Position numbers and translations under genes: made by a program. The notes under the pieces were generated by a model. The model did not search any database. It was not told where the DNA came from and worked only from the letters and a program-made list of their open reading frames with translations. This document shows positions 1-5,708 of a DNA stretch of 5,743 nt, piece after piece. The stretch's first letter is position 1, and the number at the start of each line of letters is the position of its first letter. Source of the stretch: Lysobacteraceae bacterium (GTDB lineage: Bacteria > Pseudomonadota > Gammaproteobacteria > Xanthomonadales > Wenzhouxiangellaceae); the NCBI GenBank assembly GCA_020201235.1, contig JAIVHD010000314.1, positions 3,825 to 9,567 on the forward strand. The letters run 5' to 3'.

Positions 1-67
1 CCGCGGACTGATCTCGATTTGCACCGCCGGCGGCATGGGTGTCAGCGCCATCCTGGAGCGCAACTAG
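1..67 (+). CDS. Acetyl-CoA acetyltransferase (thiolase), C-terminal end only
   Basis: Only the last 21 codons (frame from position 2, TAG stop at 65-67) are inside the window. The peptide RGLISICTAGGMGVSAILER followed by Asn is the characteristic end of thiolases. Gly-Leu-Ile-Ser-Ile-Cys-Thr-Ala-Gly-Gly-Met-Gly fits the C-terminal thiolase active-site signature as I remember it, and the Cys is the acid/base cysteine of the second catalytic motif. Thiolases join or cleave acyl-CoA at the beta-keto position: acetoacetyl-CoA formation, or the last step of beta-oxidation. The tail alone cannot separate a biosynthetic thiolase (AtoB/PhaA type) from a degradative one (FadA/FadI type), so no symbol is given. 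The gene runs toward the TRAP operon and ends 141 bases before the end of dctM, so the two units converge. Confidence 0.82.
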   Translation, partial: RGLISICTAGGMGVSAILERN

Positions 68-96
68 GAGCCTGTCGGAACCGCCAGCACTTTTGC

Positions 97-121
97 CGCC
101 TGTGCGTTAACCGCACAGGCG
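97..121. terminator. Perfect 10-bp inverted repeat between convergent genes; candidate two-way terminator hairpin
   Basis: The arms CGCCTGTGCG (97-106) and CGCACAGGCG (112-121) are exact reverse complements around the 5-base loop TTAAC. The stem is mostly GC and should fold stably in RNA from either strand. It lies 30 bases after the thiolase stop and 88 bases beyond the dctM stop, where two converging transcripts need to end. Neither side has a downstream U-tract: the + transcript continues AGCACG and the - transcript continues GCAAAA. It is therefore not a textbook intrinsic terminator. It may protect 3' ends or act with Rho, or it may be a protein-binding palindrome. The rest of the 68-208 gap holds no gene I can support. 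Confidence 0.4.
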
Positions 122-208
122 AGCACGCCTCCGGTGCGCTTGGTCGCGAAACACCCCGGCCAAGGAAGCTGGCGGCACTTCGTGACGGAGGAGAGGTGGA
201 TCAGGCGG

Positions 209-1480
209 TTACAGTCTCCCCGGCAGCCACAGCGACAAGGCCGGCCACCAGGTGATGATCAGTAGCGACACCAGCAACCAGGCCAGAAAAGGCAAGGTCG
301 AGCGGTAGATCACCAAAATATCCTTGTTGAACCGATGACTGGCCAGGAACAGGTTGATACCAACCGGTGGCGTACAGTAGCCGATCTGCAGATTGGCCAG
401 GAAAATGATGCCCAGGTGCACCGGATCGACCCCGAAAGCCAGTGCGATCGGCAGGATCAACGGTCCCATGATGACCAGCGCGGCAAAGATATCCAGCATC
501 ATGCCGACGACCAGCAGTAGCAGGTTGATCATCAGCAGAAACTGCCATTTGCTGGTAATCCACGGCTCGACCGCATCAAACAGTTTTTGCGGCACCTGGG
601 TATCGACCATGATATTGGTCGAGGCCATCGACACACCCAGCACCACAAGAATCGCACCGACCAGGACCATGGACTCGGTTACCACAAGCGGCACTCGACG
701 CCACTGAATATCGCGGCGAATCGCGACTAAGGTCAGCAGCACCCATGCTGCGGTCACCACTGCGGCCTCGACAACCAGAAGGTAGCCACCGTAAATACCG
801 CCGAGCACGACGAACGGCAGCGGCAACTCCCAAACCGCGTCCCGCAGGCTTGCCCCGATCGGCGGGCGCGGTGTTTGCTCGGCCGGCAGTCGAGCACGCA
901 CCCGCATGGCCCAGCCGGCCATCAGCACTAGCATCAGCAGGCCTGGCAGTACGCCAGCCAGAAAGAGCTCCTCGATGCGGATGCCCTGGCCGGGTGCAAC
1001 CTGCTGGGCGATCACGGCGTAAAGAATCAAAGGCAGCGACGGCGCAAACAAAACGCCCATGCTGGAGCCGGCGGTCACCAGGCCAAGCGAAAACTGCTCG
1101 GGATAACCCGCCTTGAGCAAGGCCGGCAGCATCAGCGAACCCAGCGCCACCACGGTAATGCCCGATGCGCCGGTAAATGCCGTCATCAGCGCGAACAGAC
1201 CCAGCCCCAGGATTGCAAGGCCACCAGGCATCCAGCCAAACAGCGAACGCGTCAGGTCGACCAGTCGTTCAGGTGTTTTCGAATACGACAGCAGTACGCC
1301 AGCGAAGGTAAACAGCGGCAGCGCGACCAGCACCGGCAGTTCGCCGATGCGCTGAAATTCCATTGCCACGAGGCTGAGATTTAGCCCCTCGGAATGAAAC
1401 GCGATCATCGCGCCCAGCGCGATCACAGCAAACAGCGGCATGCCGAGAAGCGCGAGCAAAAGCAGCAGCACGAACAACAT
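209..1480 (-). CDS. dctM: TRAP transporter large permease subunit (DctM family)
   Basis: 423 residues, the usual DctM length, ending in TAA at 211-209. It is the ion-coupled translocation subunit of a TRAP transporter in the inner membrane. The protein is almost entirely hydrophobic, with about a dozen membrane-spanning or re-entrant stretches. Family landmarks appear in order: LPLFTFAGVLL (54-64) followed by WMPGGLA (83-89); FTGASGITVVALGSLMLPAL (102-121); GVLFAPSLPLILYAV (142-156); and the C-terminal half repeat GMMLDIFAALVIMGPLILPI (326-345) with IGYCTPPVGINLF (366-378). The Gly-x-x-Thr-Pro-Pro-x-Gly loop is a strong DctM marker. The ATG shares its A with the TGA of dctQ (TGATG), which indicates translational coupling, and an AGGAGA lies 10 bases upstream. 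This is the last gene of the operon. The substrate cannot be inferred from this subunit. No frameshift or missing segment is seen. Confidence 0.95.
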   Translation of the reverse strand: MLFVLLLLLALLGMPLFAVIALGAMIAFHSEGLNLSLVAMEFQRIGELPVLVALPLFTFAGVLLSYSKTPERLVDLTRSLFGWMPGGLAILGLGLFALMTAFTGASGITVVALGSLMLPALLKAGYPEQFSLGLVTAGSSMGVLFAPSLPLILYAVIAQQVAPGQGIRIEELFLAGVLPGLLMLVLMAGWAMRVRARLPAEQTPRPPIGASLRDAVWELPLPFVVLGGIYGGYLLVVEAAVVTAAWVLLTLVAIRRDIQWRRVPLVVTESMVLVGAILVVLGVSMASTNIMVDTQVPQKLFDAVEPWITSKWQFLLMINLLLLVVGMMLDIFAALVIMGPLILPIALAFGVDPVHLGIIFLANLQIGYCTPPVGINLFLASHRFNKDILVIYRSTLPFLAWLLVSLLIITWWPALSLWLPGRL

Positions 1481-1998
1481 CAGACGGATATCTCCTGCGC
1501 GCGTGAGAGGCCAAATGCATGGCGCAGGAAGCGCCAGCCCATCAGCGCGAAGCCGGTCGGGATGATGACCAGCACCATCCAGCGGGGAACGCCAAGAAAG
1601 GCAAGTTCGTTAATCTGGTATTCGAGCACCAACAGGTTCATGCTTGCCGCAGTCAACGCCAGGCAAATCAGCGCCGAGGCAAAAAACATCAGCCGTGCAA
1701 CCCAATGCCGGAGCGACTCCGGCAGCTTGCGGCCTAGCACATCAACCTTGATATGGCGTGCCTGACCGGCTGCAAGCGCGGACGCCAGCATGGTCAACCA
1801 CAAGACGCCAGCGCGCATCGCCGGGTCGGCCCAGATTAACGAGCTGTCGGCGAAATTGCGCAGGCCAATTTGGACCAAACCAATCAAAACCACGGCAGCG
1901 AAAATCAGCGTAATCAGGCCGATTTCAAGCTTTCGTATCGCGTGCCCTGCGCGCGTCGTCGGCTCGCCGTCGGCCGCGCCCGACGGATCGCCGCTCAC
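1480..1998 (-). CDS. dctQ: TRAP transporter small permease subunit (DctQ family)
   Basis: 172 residues, typical for DctQ, the small inner-membrane subunit that pairs with DctM. A hydrophilic N-terminus of about 25 residues is followed by four hydrophobic segments, near residues 27-47, 63-78, 102-124 and 140-160. The family motif AGQARHIKVDVL (77-88: Arg-His-Ile-x-Val-Asp-Val-Leu), followed by LPESLRHW (92-99), is clear. The start is a GTG at 1998-1996 that overlaps the dctP stop as GTGA. No Met occurs in frame until residue 62, which would lose the first membrane segment, so the GTG is well supported. I see no good Shine-Dalgarno sequence just before it, which suggests that translation depends on ribosomes arriving from dctP. 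In the classical nomenclature DctQ and DctM form the membrane complex; here they are separate genes, not a fused QM protein. Confidence 0.92.
   Translation of the reverse strand: MSGDPSGAADGEPTTRAGHAIRKLEIGLITLIFAAVVLIGLVQIGLRNFADSSLIWADPAMRAGVLWLTMLASALAAGQARHIKVDVLGRKLPESLRHWVARLMFFASALICLALTAASMNLLVLEYQINELAFLGVPRWMVLVIIPTGFALMGWRFLRHAFGLSRAQEISV
1491..1496 (-). promoter_or_regulatory. Shine-Dalgarno sequence of dctM
   Basis: Read on the - strand, AGGAGA lies 10 bases before the dctM ATG and inside the 3' end of dctQ. The spacing is slightly long but workable. It supports the start at 1480 and suggests that dctM can recruit ribosomes as well as receive them from dctQ through the TGATG overlap. 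Confidence 0.55.
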
Positions 1999-3005
1999 TG
2001 CACGCCCGATGGTTCTTCCGCGCGCAGCTCGGTCAAGCGCGCACGCAGTCGCTCATAACCCGGTACTTCAAACTCACCGCTGGCCAGCATCCGGTCGAGC
2101 ACCTGGTCGGAGATCCGGGCCCAAGCGCGCGCGTCGTCCTCATCCGGAGTCACGATTTCGATTCCCTCGCCGACCAGCGCCTGCAGCGCATCCTGGTTTT
2201 CACGGCTCGTGCGCTGTTCCTGTGTCCGCATCGCCGCGCCAAAAGTGTCCAGCCAGATTTGCTGGTGCTCCGGCTCGACCCTGGCAAAAACTTTTTCATC
2301 CACTGCCAGCACGCCTGCGGTCATGAGGACCGGCAGGTCGAGCATGTGTTTTGCACGCGTATGCCATTGCAGGACGATGGCACCCGATAACGTGTTGGCG
2401 AAGGTATTGATGGTGCCAGTCTGAAGGCCGGTATAGACATCGGCCATGTTCAGCGGCACGGCCGAGGCTCCGATCTCCTCCAGGGTTCGACGCGAAAGCG
2501 GATCGTCTTTGGGGATCCAGACCCTAAGCTCGGACGAAACGTCCTCGGTCGAGGCGATCCGGTCGCGCGAAAAAAGGTAGGCAAACCCGGCCAGCGAAAT
2601 CGACGGCGCGACCAGGCCGCCTTCACGCAGCGCCTCAAGAATGAGCGGGTCGAATTCATCCCTCAACTGCTGCAACTCGCCCACATCGCGAAACTGAAAA
2701 GGCAACGAATAGAGGTTGGTTTCGGCCGCGATGCCGGCCAGTTCGCCGACCGCGAAAACACCGCCATGCAACTGCCCGAGCCGCATCCGCCTCAGCACCG
2801 TGGCCGAATCGCCCATCACGCCGCCGGGATAAAAGCGCATCTGGATCGCGCCGTTGGTGCGCTGCTCGACCTCTTCGGCGGCATCGCGCAAAGCCTGCAT
2901 CCAGGTCGAGCCTTCCGGCGCCAGTGCGGCAATCTTGAATTGCACGGCCTGCGCGCCGGAACTCAAAAGCAGGAACAGGACAAAAAGAATTCGGTTTATG
3001 TTCAA
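1995..3005 (-). CDS. dctP: TRAP transporter solute-binding protein, periplasmic (DctP family, TatP type)
   Basis: 336 residues, normal for a DctP-type binding protein, which captures the solute in the periplasm and delivers it to DctQM. The N-terminus has Asn/Arg, a hydrophobic core (ILFVLFLLL) and a probable signal peptidase I site after AQA at residue 20. There is no lipobox, so the mature protein should be soluble. The mature part begins VQFKIAALAPEGSTW (21-35) and continues with typical DctP elements: FYPGGVMGD (58-66), a LRVWIP segment whose Arg161 sits where the family's substrate-carboxylate arginine is expected, and VPLNMADVYTGLQTGTIN (183-200). The start is TTG (3005-3003), overlapping the tatT stop as TTGA. 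It is preceded by GAGGA with a 7-base gap, and the first internal Met (residue 36) would delete the signal peptide, so TTG is convincing. The adjacent tatT gene makes this the TatP partner of a TPR-associated TRAP system. The ligand is unknown. Confidence 0.94.
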   Translation of the reverse strand: MNINRILFVLFLLLSSGAQAVQFKIAALAPEGSTWMQALRDAAEEVEQRTNGAIQMRFYPGGVMGDSATVLRRMRLGQLHGGVFAVGELAGIAAETNLYSLPFQFRDVGELQQLRDEFDPLILEALREGGLVAPSISLAGFAYLFSRDRIASTEDVSSELRVWIPKDDPLSRRTLEEIGASAVPLNMADVYTGLQTGTINTFANTLSGAIVLQWHTRAKHMLDLPVLMTAGVLAVDEKVFARVEPEHQQIWLDTFGAAMRTQEQRTSRENQDALQALVGEGIEIVTPDEDDARAWARISDQVLDRMLASGEFEVPGYERLRARLTELRAEEPSGVQ

Positions 3006-3862
3006 TCAAATATCCTCGTGGTTTGGTCCAGCAACTGCTGCGCGCGCGCTTGCGCGATTCGATTCGCCAATACGTATCCGGGCTGCTCGTGGTCGGCCTG
3101 CACGACACCTTCGAGCAACTCGACAAACAGTTCACGATCAAAAACCAGGCGCGCGTACTGATCGGCCATGAAGACATCAATCAGCAGATTTCGCCCTTTG
3201 GAAATGCGGCGCGCGCGCTGATAAAATTCTACTGCCAAATCCGGTCGGCCTCCGGCGGCGGGCGGCCGCTGGCTGTTTAGAACGGCGAGGTAAAGCCAGA
3301 CCGCGCCATCATCGTGCTGCGGGTCGATCGCCGCCACTTTTTCCAACAGCGTTTCGACTTTTGGCAAGTCGGCCAGCGCCGCATAATCGTTGCTGACTGC
3401 GGCGATCCAGGACACCCATGCGGTCGCCAGGGCATAGGCGCTTTCCAGGTGACCCTCGTCGAGATCCTCCAGTCGCTGCTCGAACGAGTCGAACGGCAGC
3501 CTGGATGCGCGGCACAAAATCGATTGCCGCGCGCAGACGGCCTGTTCGGCATAATCCAGCGCCCGACGGGTCAGACGGCGCGCGCTGTCGGGCTGGTCAA
3601 CGAACAGGCTGGCGTAGGTTCCGGTCAGACCGGCCAGGTTAATCAGCAGGTCAGCATTTTCGGGATTGGCCCGGGCCCGCGCTTCCAGAATCAACAGGAA
3701 TGACGGCAGCCCACGTTCGATGATCAGCGGCTCGTCATAATTGAGAACCGCCTGTTCAAGGTCAGCAGCAAAATTCGACGTGGCCCGTTCGACCAGTGCA
3801 CCACAGCCGGCCAGCATAACCGCGCAGTTCGCAACGATTAAGATTCTCAGCTTAATCATCAT
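3002..3862 (-). CDS. tatT: TatT-family TPR-like lipoprotein of a TPR-associated TRAP transporter (TPAT)
   Basis: 286 residues. The signal peptide [20 protein letters not shown] has a clear lipobox, Leu-Ala-Gly-Cys (17-20). Lipidation at Cys20 is expected, and Gly21 at +2 (not Asp) fits outer-membrane delivery. The rest is helical and TPR-like. It shows the TatT family pattern: [20 protein letters not shown] (44-63), then a segment with [20 protein letters not shown] (66-85), a paired-helix ALDYAEQAV (101-109), [20 protein letters not shown] (174-193), and [18 protein letters not shown] (204-221) with a late [13 protein letters not shown] (242-254). In Treponema pallidum the TatT protein binds the TRAP solute-binding protein TatP, and the same partnership is expected with the adjacent dctP. 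Cys110 and Cys117 could form a short-range disulfide. The ATG overlaps the folD stop as ATGA and has no evident Shine-Dalgarno sequence. The product is confident from family resemblance plus the TRAP genes beside it; the exact biochemical role of TatT is not settled. Confidence 0.85.
   Translation of the reverse strand: MMIKLRILIVANCAVMLAGCGALVERATSNFAADLEQAVLNYDEPLIIERGLPSFLLILEARARANPENADLLINLAGLTGTYASLFVDQPDSARRLTRRALDYAEQAVCARQSILCRASRLPFDSFEQRLEDLDEGHLESAYALATAWVSWIAAVSNDYAALADLPKVETLLEKVAAIDPQHDDGAVWLYLAVLNSQRPPAAGGRPDLAVEFYQRARRISKGRNLLIDVFMADQYARLVFDRELFVELLEGVVQADHEQPGYVLANRIAQARAQQLLDQTTRIFD
3013..3017 (-). promoter_or_regulatory. Shine-Dalgarno sequence that fixes the TTG start of dctP
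   Basis: On the - strand GAGGA lies exactly 7 bases before the TTG at 3005, inside the last codons of tatT. Optimal spacing, a good match to the 16S tail and the intact signal peptide that follows decide in favour of a TTG start. No ATG is available nearby in this frame. Confidence 0.7.
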
Positions 3863-4519
3863 GGCGAACGAACGACCAGGCCACTGGCCTCAGCCGTGTT
3901 CTGCATCAGGGTCGCAACAGTCATGGGTCCTACGCCACCGGGCACGGGCGTAATCCAGGCTGCTCGGCGACAAGCCGTTGCATACTCCAAGTCACCGCGC
4001 AAACGACCTTGGGGATCACGATGGATGCCGATATCGACGGCCACAGCACCGTTCGGGATCCATTCCGACCGAACGATATCCGGTTTTCCAACGGCCACGA
4101 ACAGGTAGTCCGCCTGGCCAACCAGCGCTTCCAGAGTGGAAACCATCGACGTCTTTGTTGGCTGCGATTCGCTGAGTGACCGCATGCTCGTCCATATGGG
4201 CCGGCAGCGGCAACTGGACCAGAATGCCGTCGATCTCGTCGTCGCCATTGAGGTCATCGATCAACGCCAGCAGGCTTTTTTGATCGACGCCATGGGCCAG
4301 TCGATAGTCGCGCGAAATCAAACCCGCATGCTCGCAGGCCCGCACCTTGTTGCCAACGTATACGTCCGAGGCCGGATCATCGCCCACCAGCACCACGGCA
4401 AGCCCTGGTGCGCGAACGCCGCGCTGTCGGGAATTTTCGACCGCCTGTGCGACCCGCACGACAAGACGTTCGGCCACGGCTTTGCCATCCAGGACTTTTC
4501 CAATTTCAGAGTCTGCCAT
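3859..4519 (-). pseudogene. folD: folD, bifunctional methylene-THF dehydrogenase/methenyl-THF cyclohydrolase, with internal deletion and frameshift
   Basis: Intact FolD (about 285 residues) interconverts 5,10-methylene-THF, 5,10-methenyl-THF and 10-formyl-THF in the cytosol, using NADP. Two recognisable parts lie in different frames. Part one (4519 to about 4136, 128 residues) starts MADSEIGKVLDGKAVAERL, then has APGLAVVLVGDDPAS, YVGNKVRAC with catalytic Lys58, GILVQLPLP with Gln102, and NKDVDGFH with Asp125. These correspond to E. coli Lys54, Gln98 and Asp121. Part two (about 4137 to 3859, 92 residues, shifted by one base) resumes at [20 protein letters not shown] and ends with [15 protein letters not shown], the C-terminal FolD signature. 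Compared with E. coli FolD, which I aligned from memory, residues about 125-194 are absent. These include the CTP-x-G segment and the nucleotide-binding GxSxxVGxP motif. About 70 codons are missing and the net length is not a multiple of three, so a functional enzyme is not expected. Part two's stop overlaps the tatT start (ATGA). This is either a true pseudogene or an assembly deletion. The ATG at 4519 matches where homologues begin; a GTG at 4567 would add 16 unsupported residues. Confidence 0.88.
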
Positions 4520-4526
4520 GCGTTGT

Positions 4527-4532
4527 ATTGTA
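4527..4532 (-). promoter_or_regulatory. Possible -10 element of a folD-TRAP operon promoter
   Basis: On the - strand TACAAT, a five-of-six match to TATAAT, ends 7 bases before the folD ATG. With ordinary geometry, transcription would begin at or within one or two bases of the ATG, giving a nearly leaderless message. No Shine-Dalgarno sequence precedes this ATG, which fits that reading. I see no convincing -35 hexamer at 16-18 bases. The remainder of the 187-base gap (4520-4706) shows no RNA gene, operator or firm terminator. Confidence 0.3.
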
Positions 4533-4706
4533 CCGGCGACAGTGACCAGGGAGGACGAAGGTTTCACCGGTCATGTTCGCCCCGGCGCGCAGCCCGATCT
4601 TTTGACCCCGGCGATCCACCACCCGATCGTCACGAGGCGGTTCCAGGCCCCGTGAATACAACTCAAGAGCACGCAACAAAGGCTCGACGAGCTGCCTTGC
4701 AAACCG

Positions 4707-5708
4707 TCAGTCCGCTTGCGCCAACCCGCTACCGGCGCGCCAGCCACTGGTCCAGGCACCCTCGATGCGGCTGCCCGAAAGCCAGTCGCCGGCAATCGCC
4801 AGTCGGCGTTCCGCATCTTCGATGAAGCCAATATCGAGTGCCTGTCGGGCTTGTGCATAGCGCCAGCGATGCGCAGACTGGTGCTGAATCGACGGCAGGG
4901 GTTTTTCCAGCAGATTAGAGAATGCCGCAGCAAGTTCGTCAGCCAGGCGATCCAACGGCTGATCGAGGCGATCCCGAGACCAGTCGCCGGCACCGTGCAG
5001 GACCCAGTCCTCACCGTCCCTGCCCGGCTTGCTCGAATTTCGCGCGACCCAGGACAAGGCCCCCGGCAGGTTGACGAAAGCTGCATCCAGGCCGGCGTTC
5101 AGGGCTTCGCTAAAACTCAACAACGCGGTAACGCATGGATCGAAGCGAACTGCGGCCAGCCTTGCGTGCAATGGATCCTCAAGACCGAGCAACGCGGCGG
5201 CCTGCGCTGGCGGCGCGGTGATCAGCAGGCGCCTGGCCGAAATGCGCTCTGGCTCATCACCGTCGGCGTTGGCGAGTTCGAGATGCCACAGGCCGTCAAA
5301 TTCCAGCCGCTCGACCCGCGTTTGCCAACGGCACTGTTGCCGATCATTCAATTGATCCGCCATGTGCCGGCAGATTGAGCTCATGCCCGGCACCCCGACA
5401 AAGCGAAGCACCTCCTCGCTGCCACTGGACACGGGACGATCGCCGAACACGGCCAGTCTCGGCTTCCAGGGCTGGACCAGCCCGAGATCGCGCCACTGCT
5501 GCACCTGCCGGCCAAAGGCCGCGTTGCGCACGGTAAAGTACTGCGCGCCGAGATCGAAGCGCGCATGGCTGGTTCGGCGCGTTGCACTTCGTCCACCCGG
5601 CCCACGCGCTTTCTCGATAACGACCACATTGTGCCCGGCCGCATCCAGAACCGTCGCCGCCGAAAGCCCGGCCCAGCCCGCACCGATGACAACCGTATCG
5701 ACGCTCAT
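4707..5708 (-). CDS. FAD-dependent oxidoreductase, renalase-like (amine oxidase family)
   Basis: 333 residues with a TGA stop at 4709-4707. The N-terminus is a Rossmann FAD-binding unit: VVIGAGWAGLSAA (6-18), the ribose-binding acidic residue Glu32 in VIEKARGPGGRSATRR (30-45), and DLGAQYFTVR (52-61), the pattern typical of renalase-like bacterial proteins. The C-terminus has HRWRYA (280-285) and the closing FAD contact AGDWLSGSRIEGAWTSG (306-322). Length and motifs agree with the NAD(P)-binding/renalase-like group. Bacterial renalases studied so far oxidise aberrant isomers of reduced NAD(P), but I cannot tell whether this member does the same. No signal peptide is seen, since the N-terminus is the FAD fold itself, so a cytosolic location is expected. 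The ATG overlaps the stop of an upstream gene (ATGA), and there is no clear Shine-Dalgarno sequence. It is followed by a 187-base gap before folD, so it may be a separate transcription unit. Confidence 0.88.
   Translation of the reverse strand: MSVDTVVIGAGWAGLSAATVLDAAGHNVVVIEKARGPGGRSATRRTSHARFDLGAQYFTVRNAAFGRQVQQWRDLGLVQPWKPRLAVFGDRPVSSGSEEVLRFVGVPGMSSICRHMADQLNDRQQCRWQTRVERLEFDGLWHLELANADGDEPERISARRLLITAPPAQAAALLGLEDPLHARLAAVRFDPCVTALLSFSEALNAGLDAAFVNLPGALSWVARNSSKPGRDGEDWVLHGAGDWSRDRLDQPLDRLADELAAAFSNLLEKPLPSIQHQSAHRWRYAQARQALDIGFIEDAERRLAIAGDWLSGSRIEGAWTSGWRAGSGLAQAD

Noticed and set aside
2..67. Possible loss of the usual Gly after the thiolase C-terminal Cys (CTA instead of CxG).
   Set aside because: The family signature allows Ala or Gly at that position, so it is normal variation.
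68..208. Small gene or RNA gene in the gap between the thiolase and dctM.
   Set aside because: A 78-codon + frame starting at 19 overlaps the thiolase end out of phase and is rich in Arg and His without any family pattern; no tRNA-like cloverleaf is visible.
201..563. Open frame of 120 codons on the - strand overlapping dctM.
   Set aside because: It is an out-of-frame shadow of dctM, whose frame carries unmistakable DctM motifs throughout; the shadow has no membrane or family pattern.
3859..4519. Programmed ribosomal frameshift in folD.
   Set aside because: A frameshift would not restore the roughly 70 missing residues with the nucleotide-binding motif, and I see no slippery heptamer at the junction.
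4679..4698. Hairpin-forming stretch AAGGC...GCCTT around a GCTCGACGAGC palindrome, just after the oxidoreductase stop, as an intrinsic terminator.
   Set aside because: The inner and outer stems compete, the best fold has a three-base bulge or only five base pairs, and the following UGUUGCG is not a U-tract. Too weak to call.
4136..4825. 229-codon + strand open frame.
   Set aside because: It runs antisense to folD and the oxidoreductase, its composition shows no family pattern, and the opposite strand frames are clearly real genes.
4571..5086. 171-codon - strand open frame overlapping the oxidoreductase.
   Set aside because: It is a different phase of the same strand from the well-supported FAD protein and is rich in Arg, Ser and Cys, as expected of a shadow frame.
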